Shown: piece after piece, positions 8,994-16,000 of the stretch
How positions within the stretch are numbered: position 1 is the stretch's first letter
Layout of the letters: each line of letters opens with the position of its first letter
Origin: Bryobacteraceae bacterium
GTDB taxonomy: Bacteria; Acidobacteriota; Terriglobia; Bryobacterales; Bryobacteraceae
Assembly: GCA_019752335.1 (NCBI GenBank)
Contig: JAIEMJ010000006.1
Span: 124,001-188,000, forward strand
Direction of reading: 5' to 3'
Length of the DNA: 64,000 nucleotides
Translations under genes and position numbers: made by a program
The notes under the pieces: model-generated
Told to the model about the DNA's origin: nothing
The model's input: only the letters and a program-made list of their open reading frames with translations
Database searches by the model: none

Positions 8994-10493
8994 TTATTTC
9001 TTGGGCTTCCCCAGAAAGACCTCGGGAAAGTCCGCGCGTTTGGAGCGATCCGGGTGGCGCTGATTCATCACGCCACCTTTATCGGGATACAGCGGCATGG
9101 AGAGGCCGTCCGTTTTGTTCAGAATGTCGAAGAGCTGTTCATTCATCTGCTTCGCCACGGAAGCAAATTTCGGATCGCTGATGAGGTTATTCGTCTCGCG
9201 CGGATCCTCTTTCAAGTCGTAGAGCTCGTTCAGGTCCCAAATGCCGTGGTAGCGGATATATTTGTAGCGGTCCCCGCGCAAGGCGTGAATCGTCGGTGTC
9301 TGCGGGAAGTTCGCCTCCCAGTAGTATTCGTAGAGGAAGTTATCGCGCCAGGCGACTTGCTTACCTTGCGCAAGGGGCAAGAAGCTCTTCCCCGCCAATC
9401 CCGCTGGGGCCTCAATGCCCGCCGCCGCCAGGCAAGTGGGCATAATGTCCAGATTCGCTACCACCTGCTCCACCACGCGCCCGCCCGCGAATAACTCCGG
9501 GCAACGCGCCAGCATGGGTACGCGCATGCTCTCTTCGTAGGCCGTGCGCTTATCGATCAAGCCGTGTTCGCCGAAGGCGAAGCCGTTGTCGCCCATATAA
9601 ATCACCAGCGTCGACTCCAGTTCACCCCGCTGCTTCAAGGTATCGAGCACGCGCCCGACGCTTTCGTCCACGGCCAGCAAGGTCTCCGCGTAGCGCCGGT
9701 AATATTCTTCAATATTCAAGCTGGAGTGATACGGATACTCCACGCCGTGCCAACTATTGCGCTGGTTCTGCACCCACATGGGCCGGTTGCGCGCCATATC
9801 TCCGGTGGCGTCCATGGTCGGGGGCGGGATGAATTTCTCTTTGTCGAAACGGCCTTTGTGCCGCTCGGCGGGAATAAATTCCGAATGCACGGCCTTGTGC
9901 GACAGATAGACGAAATAGGGCTGGTCCTTCTTTTGCTGTTTGATCCAGTCCACGGCGTAGTCAGTCAGTTCGTCGGTGATGTAACCCTTCTGCGGTACTT
10001 TCTTGCCGTCGACGTTGAGTCCGTTGCGTGAGGGCAAGTAAGTGCCTTGGCCGAGGAAACTCACCCAACGGTCGAAGCCCGGTTGGGGGGCATCGCTGCC
10101 GGCGCCCATGTGCCATTTGCCGAAGAAGCCGGTGGCGTAACCGGCCTCCCGCAGTTGCTGCGGGAAGAAGGACGTCCCGGCGGGGATCGGCGTATTGTTG
10201 TCGACGATCTTGTGCGCGTGCGCGTACTTGCCCGTAAGAATCGTCGCCCGGCTGGGCGAACAGAGCGCCGTGGTGACGAAGGCGTTTTTGAGATGGACGC
10301 CTTCGCGGGCCATGCGGTCCAGCACGGGCGTCTCGAGGAAGGGCTGGCCCTTCAGGAAACCCATAGCATCAAAGCGGTGGTCGTCGGTGAGGATGAAGAC
10401 GATATTGCGGGGCTTTACGCCCGGTGTGCGGCGCGTTTGCGCGGAGAGGAGTCCGCCTCCCAGACCTAACATGGCTCTTCGGCGATTGATCAT
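8994..10493 (-). CDS. Sulfatase (type I, formylglycine-dependent)
   Basis: The 499-residue protein has a twin-arginine-like leader (MINRRRAMLGLGGGLLSAQ) and the metal-binding start NIVFILTDDHRFD. The modified cysteine is Cys78 in CSPSRATILTGKY, the canonical sulfatase motif C-S-P-S-R. IYMGDNGFAFGEHGL holds the second metal-site Asp-Asn pair. These features predict an exported sulfatase of the choline-sulfatase/heparan-sulfatase-like group acting on polysaccharide or small sulfate esters. No anaerobic maturase or formylglycine-generating enzyme is encoded nearby. The gene diverges from the NTF2-like gene at 10556 and converges on the sulfatase at 7396. Confidence 0.92.
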   Translation of the reverse strand: MINRRRAMLGLGGGLLSAQTRRTPGVKPRNIVFILTDDHRFDAMGFLKGQPFLETPVLDRMAREGVHLKNAFVTTALCSPSRATILTGKYAHAHKIVDNNTPIPAGTSFFPQQLREAGYATGFFGKWHMGAGSDAPQPGFDRWVSFLGQGTYLPSRNGLNVDGKKVPQKGYITDELTDYAVDWIKQQKKDQPYFVYLSHKAVHSEFIPAERHKGRFDKEKFIPPPTMDATGDMARNRPMWVQNQRNSWHGVEYPYHSSLNIEEYYRRYAETLLAVDESVGRVLDTLKQRGELESTLVIYMGDNGFAFGEHGLIDKRTAYEESMRVPMLARCPELFAGGRVVEQVVANLDIMPTCLAAAGIEAPAGLAGKSFLPLAQGKQVAWRDNFLYEYYWEANFPQTPTIHALRGDRYKYIRYHGIWDLNELYDLKEDPRETNNLISDPKFASVAKQMNEQLFDILNKTDGLSMPLYPDKGGVMNQRHPDRSKRADFPEVFLGKPKK

Positions 10494-10555
10494 AAGCTTC
10501 CTAAGATTTCACCACGAATGCACACGGCAGGCAAAACGCGATATGCTGTGTCTCC

Positions 10556-10978
10556 ATGAAGAGCCTCTTTCTCACCCTCGCCCTTGTGGCGACCCTGGCC
10601 GCGCAGATGACCCCTGACCAGAAGGCCGTTCTCACCAATGTCGAGAGCCTGGCGGCCGCCATTCAGAAGGGCGACGGCGCCACGATCGCTTCCCTGATGG
10701 CCGAGGACCTGATGTACAGCCACTCGAACGCCAAGCTCGAGAACAAGGCCGAAGCTGTCGCCGCCATGGTGAAGGCCAAGAATCGTTTGGTGTATGAGCC
10801 CGCGCCCACCATCACCATCCACGGCACCACGGCCACCGTACGCGGCTTCGTCACCACCACCAGCATGACGGATGGCAAGCCGGTGACGCTCAAGCTGAAT
10901 ATCCTGCAGGTGTGGAGCAAAATCGGGCCGAAGTGGCTACTGGTGGCTCGCCAGGCGACCCGTTTGATTCCGCAGTAA
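10556..10978 (+). CDS. Exported NTF2-like (SnoaL/DUF4440-type) protein
   Basis: The 140-residue protein has a signal peptide (MKSLFLTLALVATLAAQ) and a single cone-shaped NTF2-like domain. The domain is recognisable from the helical start (QKAVLTNVESLAAAIQKGD), the LMAEDLMYSH segment and the closing strand WLLVARQATRL. DUF4440-type proteins are small binding or isomerase-like folds; no substrate can be named. TATGCT at 10542-10547 lies 8 bases before the ATG. The symporter gene starts 14 bases downstream but has its own -10-like box inside the gap. Confidence 0.82.
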   Translation: MKSLFLTLALVATLAAQMTPDQKAVLTNVESLAAAIQKGDGATIASLMAEDLMYSHSNAKLENKAEAVAAMVKAKNRLVYEPAPTITIHGTTATVRGFVTTTSMTDGKPVTLKLNILQVWSKIGPKWLLVARQATRLIPQ

Positions 10979-10981
10979 GCC

Positions 10982-10987
10982 TATAAT
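10982..10987 (+). promoter_or_regulatory. TATAAT box 5 bases before the symporter start
   Basis: A perfect TATAAT lies 5 bases upstream of the GTG at 10993. No Shine-Dalgarno sequence fits in between. Initiation 6-8 bases after the box would give a leaderless or nearly leaderless mRNA. Confidence 0.45.
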
Positions 10988-10992
10988 GGGCA

Positions 10993-12759
10993 GTGCAGTT
11001 AACCATCCTTGACTGGGCCGTGGTGGCCCTTTACTTCGCCTTTAACCTCGGCATCGGCTTCTACTACAAGGCGCGCGCGGGGAAAAATACGGGCGAGTTT
11101 TTCCTCGGCGGCCGTGACGTGCCTTGGTGGCTGGCCGGCACCAGCATGGTGGCCACTACGTTCGCCGCGGATACGCCGCTGGTGGTGACGGGGCTGGTCG
11201 CCAAGAACGGCATCGCCGGCAATTGGATCTGGTGGAATTACATCGCCGGCGGCATGCTCACCGTCTTTCTCTTTGCCCGCCTGTGGCGGCGCAGCGGCGT
11301 TACCACCGACATCGAATTCTCCGAGATTCGCTACGCCGGGAAGCCGGCGGCTTTTCTGCGCGGCTTCCGCTCCTTGTATCTTGGCCTGCCGATTAACTGC
11401 ATCATCCTCGGCTGGGTGAACTTGGCCATGGTGAAGATTCTGATGCTGGTGCTGGGCGTTTCGAAAGAGCAGGCCTTGCTGGTGGTGATCGGCCTGATCG
11501 CCGTGACGTCCCTGATTTCGGCGCTCTCCGGACTGTGGGGCGTGCTGGTGACGGACGCCTTCCAATTCGTGATCAAGATGGGCATGGTGATCGTGCTGGC
11601 CGTGGCCGCGGTGTCGGCGGTGGGCGGGTTGGACGCGATGAAGGCGAAGCTGGCCGTACTCGATGCGGCGCGCGGCAAGGGATCGTCGTTGGACATGATT
11701 CCCGACCTCGACTCCACCTGGATGCCGCTGGTGAGCTTCTGCGTGTTTATCGGCATGCAGTGGTGGGCGAGCTGGTACCCGGGCGCGGAGCCCGGCGGCG
11801 GTGGCTACGTCGCCCAGCGGATGTTCTGCGCGAAGGACGAGCGCCACTCGTTACTGGCGACGCTCTGGTTCAACATCGCCCACTTCGCCATCCGGCCCTG
11901 GCCGTGGATCCTCACCGCGCTGGCCTCGATGGTGCTGTATCCCGACTTAGTGGACAAAGAAACCGGCTACGTCAAAGTGATGATCGAGTACTTACCTCCG
12001 TATTTGCGCGGATTGATGCTCGCTGCTTTCGCCGCGGCCTATATGTCCACCATTGCCACGCAGCTGAATTGGGGCGCCAGTTATCTGGTGAATGACTTTT
12101 ACCGGCGCTTCCTGAAGCCGAAGGAGTCCGACGAGCATTACGTGAGAATGTCGCAAGCGGCCACGGTGTTGATCACCTTAGTTTCCATCGTGGTGACTTA
12201 CAACCTGAGTTCGATTGAGGCGGCCTGGAAGTACTTACTCGCCATCGGCGCGGGCACCGGACTCGTCTTGCTGCTGCGTTGGTATTGGTGGCGCATCAAC
12301 GCCTGGAGCGAAGTATCGGCGATGGTGTTCGCTGCGGCGACTTCGCTTTACCTGCAATTCGGCACGTCGTTGAATGGCGACGATCCGCGCGACTTTGCCT
12401 GGATCATGATCTACACCACGGCCATCACCACGGCGGGCTGGCTCGCGGTAACCTTCCTGACGCCGCCCGAAGACGAGAAGATATTGAAGGCCTTTTACCG
12501 AAAGACGCACCCGTCGGTATGGGGCTGGGGTCCCATCGCCCGCCAGATGCCCGAGTGCCAGAAGGGTGGCGCCAACGGGCATGACCTGCTCTGCTGGCTG
12601 GCCGGCTGCATCCTGATTTATGGCTGCTTGTTCGGCACAGGCAAGCTTCTGCTGGGCGCGACGCTGCAGGGCGTGGGGATGCTCGCCGTCGGATTGGCGG
12701 CGGGAGCTTACATCTACTGGGATTTGTCGAAGCGCGGCTGGGCCAGCGTCGTGGACTAG
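10993..12759 (+). CDS. Sodium:solute symporter (SSS family)
   Basis: The 588-residue protein is an inner-membrane transporter with about 13-14 hydrophobic segments. Typical SSS features are the first helix (LDWAVVALYFAFNLGIGFYY), the conserved FFLGGRDVPWWLAGTSM loop and the SALSGLWGVLVTDAFQF segment. It is expected to import an organic solute with Na+; the substrate is unknown. It starts at GTG 10993, chosen because ATG 10986 is out of frame. The last about 70 codons (12544-12759) recur as partial copies at 13156-13225, 13914-14128 and 15911-16000, all in the same orientation. The gene is therefore the anchor of an accessory array downstream. The C-terminal hydrophobic hairpin encoded by the repeat (CWLAGCILIYG, VGLAAGAYIYW) looks native to the transporter. 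Confidence 0.92.
   Translation: MQLTILDWAVVALYFAFNLGIGFYYKARAGKNTGEFFLGGRDVPWWLAGTSMVATTFAADTPLVVTGLVAKNGIAGNWIWWNYIAGGMLTVFLFARLWRRSGVTTDIEFSEIRYAGKPAAFLRGFRSLYLGLPINCIILGWVNLAMVKILMLVLGVSKEQALLVVIGLIAVTSLISALSGLWGVLVTDAFQFVIKMGMVIVLAVAAVSAVGGLDAMKAKLAVLDAARGKGSSLDMIPDLDSTWMPLVSFCVFIGMQWWASWYPGAEPGGGGYVAQRMFCAKDERHSLLATLWFNIAHFAIRPWPWILTALASMVLYPDLVDKETGYVKVMIEYLPPYLRGLMLAAFAAAYMSTIATQLNWGASYLVNDFYRRFLKPKESDEHYVRMSQAATVLITLVSIVVTYNLSSIEAAWKYLLAIGAGTGLVLLLRWYWWRINAWSEVSAMVFAAATSLYLQFGTSLNGDDPRDFAWIMIYTTAITTAGWLAVTFLTPPEDEKILKAFYRKTHPSVWGWGPIARQMPECQKGGANGHDLLCWLAGCILIYGCLFGTGKLLLGATLQGVGMLAVGLAAGAYIYWDLSKRGWASVVD
12544..12759 (+). repeat. Symporter 3'-end repeat, copy A (in the intact gene)
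   Basis: This is the reference copy, the last 216 bases of the symporter gene ending exactly at its TAG stop. Its last about 56 bases are shared by all four copies (A-D). Compared by eye, copy C (13914-14128) matches over the full length with about 18 substitutions and one 1-base gap. The final 96 bases differ at only one position. Confidence 0.9.
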
Positions 12760-12806
12760 GGCTGTTGCTGTGTGCCCCCGAGAGCAGATGGTGGTAACGT
12801 GTAGTC

Positions 12807-13052
12807 ATGAGCACCGCCGCGTTAGATGGCCTCTTAGACCCTCTAGCGTCTTCGCTAGACCCGTCGGCACTGCGTCAAATCCTGGAGTACCAGATTTCTC
12901 CAGAGGTACAGGCGCGGGTGGATTACCTGGCAAAACGCGCAAATGACGGCGCACTTACGCCGGACGAAGACGCGGAGTATGAGGCCTTGATCGACGGCGC
13001 GGACCTGATCGCCATTCTCAGGTTGAAGGCCGGGCGCCTTTTGGCGGAGTGA
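12807..13052 (+). CDS. Small acidic protein of the type usually paired with an HNH endonuclease
   Basis: The 81-residue protein is helical and acidic, with the phrase ALTPDEDAEYEALIDGADLIAILRLKA. I recognise this as the small partner found directly upstream of HNH-endonuclease genes in cyanobacteria, planctomycetes and acidobacteria; the function is unknown, possibly an antitoxin or accessory factor. Consistent with this, the sequence directly after it (13049 onward) encodes the start of an HNH nuclease that has been broken. TAACGT at 12795-12800 sits 6 bases before the ATG. The gene lies 47 bases after the symporter stop and is the first payload in the array of symporter 3'-end copies. Confidence 0.65.
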   Translation: MSTAALDGLLDPLASSLDPSALRQILEYQISPEVQARVDYLAKRANDGALTPDEDAEYEALIDGADLIAILRLKAGRLLAE

Positions 13053-13155
13053 GCTTCTAGTTCCTTCGCCGTAGCGTCCGCACACGGGCTGGAGACCGGT
13101 GTGAATACCAGTTTTGCGAAGCACATTGCGAATTTGCCTACCGTATTCGACGCTT
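13049..13155 (+). pseudogene. 5' remnant of an HNH endonuclease gene
   Basis: A GTG at 13049 overlaps the stop of the 81-aa gene. The same frame reads VSF, a TAG stop at 13058-13060, then FLRRSVRTRAGDRCEYQ. The RxRAGxRCEY phrase is typical of the N-terminal zinc/DNA-binding part of bacterial HNH endonucleases. The gene is interrupted by the stop codon and is cut off after about 30 further codons, where symporter repeat copy B begins. No H-N-H catalytic motif remains. The assignment rests on this short motif and on the upstream partner gene. Confidence 0.55.
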
Positions 13156-13225
13156 CGGGCTGGCGGCCAGAGCCTACATCTACTGGGATTTGTCGAAGCG
13201 CGGCCGGGCCAGCGCCGTGGACTGA
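13156..13225 (+). repeat. Symporter 3'-end repeat, copy B
   Basis: About 70 bases repeat the last codons of the symporter gene and encode GLAARAYIYWDLSKRGRASAVD followed by TGA at 13223-13225. Differences from copy A include W to R and V to A changes, so it is no longer constrained. It truncates the HNH remnant on its left, and the next toxin-antitoxin module begins about 20 bases to its right. Confidence 0.85.
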
Positions 13226-13243
13226 GATGAGAAAGCATGTGTG

Positions 13244-13249
13244 TATACT
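13244..13249 (+). promoter_or_regulatory. -10-like box directly before the antitoxin start
   Basis: TATACT lies 6 bases before the ATG at 13256, leaving no room for a Shine-Dalgarno site. It is consistent with a leaderless transcript for the toxin-antitoxin pair. Confidence 0.4.
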
Positions 13250-13255
13250 AGGCGT

Positions 13256-13504
13256 ATGCCTCGCATGCAGGTGTATTTGCCCACAGATCTATACGAAATC
13301 GTGAAAGGCAGTGGTCTCTCCGCATCCGAGCTGCTGCAGGAAGCGGTGCGCACCGAAGTGCGTCGCCGGAAGCTCCAGTCCGCGAGCCGTCGCTATACCG
13401 CGGAACTTGCGGCGGAGGTCGGCCAGCCAACTCCTCGGGAGCGCGCCCGAGCGGTCGCCGTGGCTCAACGAATTGCCGGTCGCACGGATCGGAAGGCGGG
13501 TTAG
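13256..13504 (+). CDS. Type II antitoxin, VapB-like, partner of the PIN toxin
   Basis: The 82-residue protein begins MPRMQVYLPTDLYEIVK, the ribbon strand of a ribbon-helix-helix DNA-binding domain. A helix (SASELLQEAVRTEVRRRK) and an Arg-rich C-terminal tail follow, suited to wrapping the toxin. It lies 3 bases upstream of a PIN-domain gene in the standard VapBC order. The ATG at 13256 was chosen over the GTG at 13241 because the conserved domain begins here and TATACT sits at the usual distance. It would neutralise the toxin and repress the operon. The pair sits between symporter tail copies B and C, so it appears to be a mobile payload. Confidence 0.8.
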   Translation: MPRMQVYLPTDLYEIVKGSGLSASELLQEAVRTEVRRRKLQSASRRYTAELAAEVGQPTPRERARAVAVAQRIAGRTDRKAG

Positions 13505-13507
13505 TCC

Positions 13508-13888
13508 TTGCTGATTATGGATTCGGGGGCGGTGAGCCAACTGGCAGAGCGCTCGCGCCGGGCTTTAGCCCTGATCGTCGCCCTGCGCGAAGAGGGCCTA
13601 TGGCCACCGGCGGTACCCGCGGCGGTTCTTGTGGAGTGTTTACAGGGCCACGCGGGGCGCGACGCGAACGAGAACCGGTTCCTCAAAACCTGTGACATCA
13701 TCGAGGCGGTCCCCGAGTCTCTAGCGCGGCGAGCCGCCCAGCTACGGCGGCTGGCCCGTCGTGGGTCAGCCGTCGATGCGCTGGTCGTGGCCTTCGCGGA
13801 ACCCGGAGGGACCGTACTCACTTCCGATCCGGATGATCTGAAGGCGCTGGCCGCGCACGCCGCCGACGTGGTGATCGAGCGCATTTGA
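13508..13888 (+). CDS. PIN-domain ribonuclease toxin (VapC-like)
   Basis: The 126-residue protein is a PIN-domain nuclease with all four acidic residues visible: the Asp of LIMDSGAV, the Glu of AVLVECLQG, the Asp of GSAVDALVVAFA and the Asp of LTSDPDDL. Such toxins cleave tRNA, rRNA or mRNA when the antitoxin is lost. It starts with TTG at 13508; the later ATG would remove the first beta strand. It is coupled to the antitoxin gene by a 3-base gap and looks intact. The toxin ends 25 bases before symporter tail copy C, so the module is bounded on both sides by symporter 3'-end copies. Confidence 0.85.
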   Translation: MLIMDSGAVSQLAERSRRALALIVALREEGLWPPAVPAAVLVECLQGHAGRDANENRFLKTCDIIEAVPESLARRAAQLRRLARRGSAVDALVVAFAEPGGTVLTSDPDDLKALAAHAADVVIERI

Positions 13889-13913
13889 TAGACCGCGAAG
13901 GGCAGAAGTTGGT

Positions 13914-14128
13914 CAGATGCCCAAGTGCCGGAGGGGAGCGCCAACGGATATGACCTGCTCTGCTGGCTAGCCGGTTGCATCTTGATTTACGGCTGCTTGT
14001 TTGGCACGGGCAAGCTCCTGCTAGGTGCGACTCTGCAGGGCGTGGGGATGCTCGCCGTCGGATTGGCGGCGGGAGCCTACATCTACTGGGATTTGTCGAA
14101 GCGCGGCTGGGCCAGCGTCGTGGACTAG
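13914..14128 (+). repeat. Symporter 3'-end repeat, copy C (pseudogene tail)
   Basis: The 215 bases repeat the last 216 bases of the symporter gene at about 91 percent identity by eye and end at the same TAG. Most differences in the first 120 bases are synonymous third-position changes, as expected of a tail that diverged while coding in another genome or locus. A 1-base deletion near 13939 breaks the frame relative to the parent. From 14033 to the end only one base differs from copy A. The AraC gene on the other strand stops 6 bases further on. Confidence 0.9.
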
Positions 14129-14134
14129 GCAAGT

Positions 14135-15070
14135 CTAGGTCCGTCCCGGCCATTGATAAGGCCGCCCGCACAGCCTTGGCTTCACGCTGATGCTCTCAGA
14201 ACCGCGGGGTTGAAAGAAAACGGTGGGGGGCGAGCCGGCAAAGCCATGAAACTCGTTGATCATGTGCGCCTGATCGTAGAATCCCACGTCTGAAGCGACC
14301 CCCGCCCAATTCGACACATCCGCGGACAAGAGCGAGTGGACGAGTTTCTGAAAGCGGGTGATGCGCGCATACAGTTTCGGAGGAAGTCCCGCCGCAGTGA
14401 GGAATCGATGTCTGAACTGCTGACGAGTGAGACCGTTCCTCTCGGCAAGATCGTTAATTGGGATGCATCCGGCGTGGAGCCTGAGGAGGCCGGCAGATTG
14501 ACTAACCGAGTCCCGGAAGGCCACGCCGCCAGTACGCTTCGTTATCTCGTCCCTCAATGCGGTTACGTGACGCCGCGGATCAGAAATCATCAAGGCGGCG
14601 GCCAGCCTCTCTATTTCCAGCCGGCTCCAAAGGTCCTTCAGAGGCACGATTCGATCAACTAGCTCGGCTGCCGGCACCCCCAACACATTGGGGCTAAGCG
14701 TTGAATCGAATCCTGCTCCAAAGGCGCGGACCGACTTGCCCAACCGCAAGATTCTTGAGCTTGTGACCGGACCAATGACGGCTAAGCGGGGCAAGAAAGC
14801 CGAAGAGACGAGCGTTCGGCCGGCCGTCCAGGGTTCATCCAAGTTGACGACGATAGAAACACTGGTCTCCGGCAAGATTGTGTTCAAAAGAGGGTCGGAC
14901 CGGTTGAGCCAGTACAGGTGGTCGCCGGTTGCGTTCACTTCGACAGGGCGCTGGCTACCGTGAGGGCGCGACTCGTAGGACCACAACGAACACACGCCAG
15001 GGCTCACGGATCGCAGGCTAGAGTGTTCTGTGTAAAGGATGCCGGCGGAGACTTCTCTTGCCTCAGACAT
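14135..15070 (-). CDS. AraC family transcriptional regulator
   Basis: The 311-residue protein has an N-terminal cupin-like sensor region and a C-terminal AraC helix-turn-helix pair (about residues 205-300). The C-terminal region includes INDLAERNGLTRQQFRHRF, the linker LPPKLYARITRFQKL and the second helix-turn-helix ending GFYDQAHMINEFHGFAG. The ATG at 15070 is chosen because it overlaps the stop of the upstream SDR gene by 8 bases. The two genes form an operon, so the regulator probably controls the dehydrogenase or responds to its substrate. Base composition and codon use look less GC-extreme than the flanking genes, which fits acquisition. It lies between symporter tail copies C and D. Confidence 0.87.
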   Translation of the reverse strand: MSEAREVSAGILYTEHSSLRSVSPGVCSLWSYESRPHGSQRPVEVNATGDHLYWLNRSDPLLNTILPETSVSIVVNLDEPWTAGRTLVSSAFLPRLAVIGPVTSSRILRLGKSVRAFGAGFDSTLSPNVLGVPAAELVDRIVPLKDLWSRLEIERLAAALMISDPRRHVTALRDEITKRTGGVAFRDSVSQSAGLLRLHAGCIPINDLAERNGLTRQQFRHRFLTAAGLPPKLYARITRFQKLVHSLLSADVSNWAGVASDVGFYDQAHMINEFHGFAGSPPTVFFQPRGSESISVKPRLCGRPYQWPGRT

Positions 15071-15848
15071 TCGCAAGAGTGAGCGGGCGCGGCGACTTTC
15101 CGTCGATATCTTGGAAGCCATAGTCACTCGCCACGGCCGCCGCGACGAGAACCTTACCGGAATGCCGGATGACATCACCGTCGATTGCCAGCGCGGACAC
15201 AGCCCGCCCAATGAATTCCGGGGACTCGGAATTGCTCAGGTCGAGGTACTGTGCGGCCTCCATCACTTTCTCGGTTCGCACGAGACCTGGGTAGAGCGAA
15301 ATGGCCGTAATGCCATATGGCCTCAACTCGTGCGCCATATCGGCCGTCATTTTGTCCGTTGCTGCTTTCGAGACTCCGTAGGCTACGTTCCCGAGGTGCT
15401 TTTGGGCTGCCCAAAATGAAATGTTCACGATCAGTCCTCGACCCAAAGCGATCATCCCAGGCGTCACCAGTTGGGCAGCGCGGTAGTGTGCGCGGACCCC
15501 TGCCTGGAACATGGCGTCCCATCGCCAGATGGGCTGCTCCCAAAATGGCTTCGGCCACGTGAAGTTGCCGTCCTCAACCATTCGCTCGTAGCCGCCACAG
15601 ACGTTGTTGACCAGGATATCGACAGCGCCAGCATCTCGAGAGATTCGATTGAAAGCCGCATCCACCTGCGCGTCGTCGCCATGATCGCAAACGACCGCGG
15701 TTATCCGCGGGTCAACCTGAACACCTTCCGGCAACGAGCGGCCCGTTACAAACACGCGCGCTCCGCTTGAGGCAAGTTCGGCTGCGACACCACGTCCAAC
15801 TCCCCGGCTAGCTCCTGTGACCAATGCAACTCTTCCACGTAGGCCCAT
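15063..15848 (-). CDS. SDR family NAD(P)-dependent oxidoreductase
   Basis: The 261-residue classical short-chain dehydrogenase has the cofactor loop TGASRGVGRG, an Arg-rich second strand (VFVTGRS) suggesting NADP(H), NNVCGGYE in place of the usual NNAG, and the catalytic Ser/Tyr/Lys in NISFWAAQ and YGVSKAATDK. A soluble cytoplasmic enzyme acting on an unknown alcohol or ketone is predicted. It is the first gene of an operon with the AraC regulator. TACAAT (minus strand, 15856-15861) lies 7 bases before the ATG. The gene is part of the third payload in the symporter-tail array. Confidence 0.88.
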   Translation of the reverse strand: MGLRGRVALVTGASRGVGRGVAAELASSGARVFVTGRSLPEGVQVDPRITAVVCDHGDDAQVDAAFNRISRDAGAVDILVNNVCGGYERMVEDGNFTWPKPFWEQPIWRWDAMFQAGVRAHYRAAQLVTPGMIALGRGLIVNISFWAAQKHLGNVAYGVSKAATDKMTADMAHELRPYGITAISLYPGLVRTEKVMEAAQYLDLSNSESPEFIGRAVSALAIDGDVIRHSGKVLVAAAVASDYGFQDIDGKSPRPLTLANV

Positions 15849-15855
15849 AGTTGTG

Positions 15856-15861
15856 ATTGTA
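15856..15861 (-). promoter_or_regulatory. -10-like box directly before the SDR start
   Basis: On the minus strand TACAAT lies 7 bases before the ATG at 15848. This again leaves no room for a ribosome binding site and suggests a leaderless mRNA. Confidence 0.4.
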
Positions 15862-15910
15862 GAGCTCTACGGAACGGGATGTATTGGAGAAAAGGATCGG
15901 ATCGCGTGGA

Positions 15911-16000
15911 CTCGCCGGAGTGCTGTCGGCCGGGCTGGCGGCTGGAGCCTACATCTACTGGGACTTGTCGAAGCGCGGTTGGGCCAGCGTCGTGGATTAG
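15911..16000 (+). repeat. Symporter 3'-end repeat, copy D
   Basis: The sequence encodes LAGVLSAGLAAGAYIYWDLS and then KRGWASVVD followed by TAG, in the same order as the symporter C-terminus. The final 54 bases are nearly identical to copy A with synonymous changes (for example GAC for GAT, GGT for GGC, GAT for GAC). Upstream of 15947 it diverges more, so it derives from a more distant homologue. Its last bases (TTA at 15997-15999) also supply the stop of the Rpn-like gene on the other strand. Confidence 0.85.

Noticed and set aside
13914-14128. A 67-residue membrane protein starting at GTG 13925
   Set aside because: The sequence is a copy of the symporter C-terminus with a frame-breaking deletion at its front and no own start signals, so I treat it as a tail remnant and not a gene.
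15866-15910. Possible extension of symporter tail D further upstream (a GTG-like TACGGAACGGG match)
   Set aside because: A few bases resemble the LFGTG codons of the symporter, but the alignment needs large gaps, so only 15911 onward is called.
12760-16000. An integrase, transposase or integron attC-like structure explaining the array
   Set aside because: I looked on both strands and found no recombinase gene, no terminal inverted repeats and no conserved attC-type core; the only shared element is the symporter tail.
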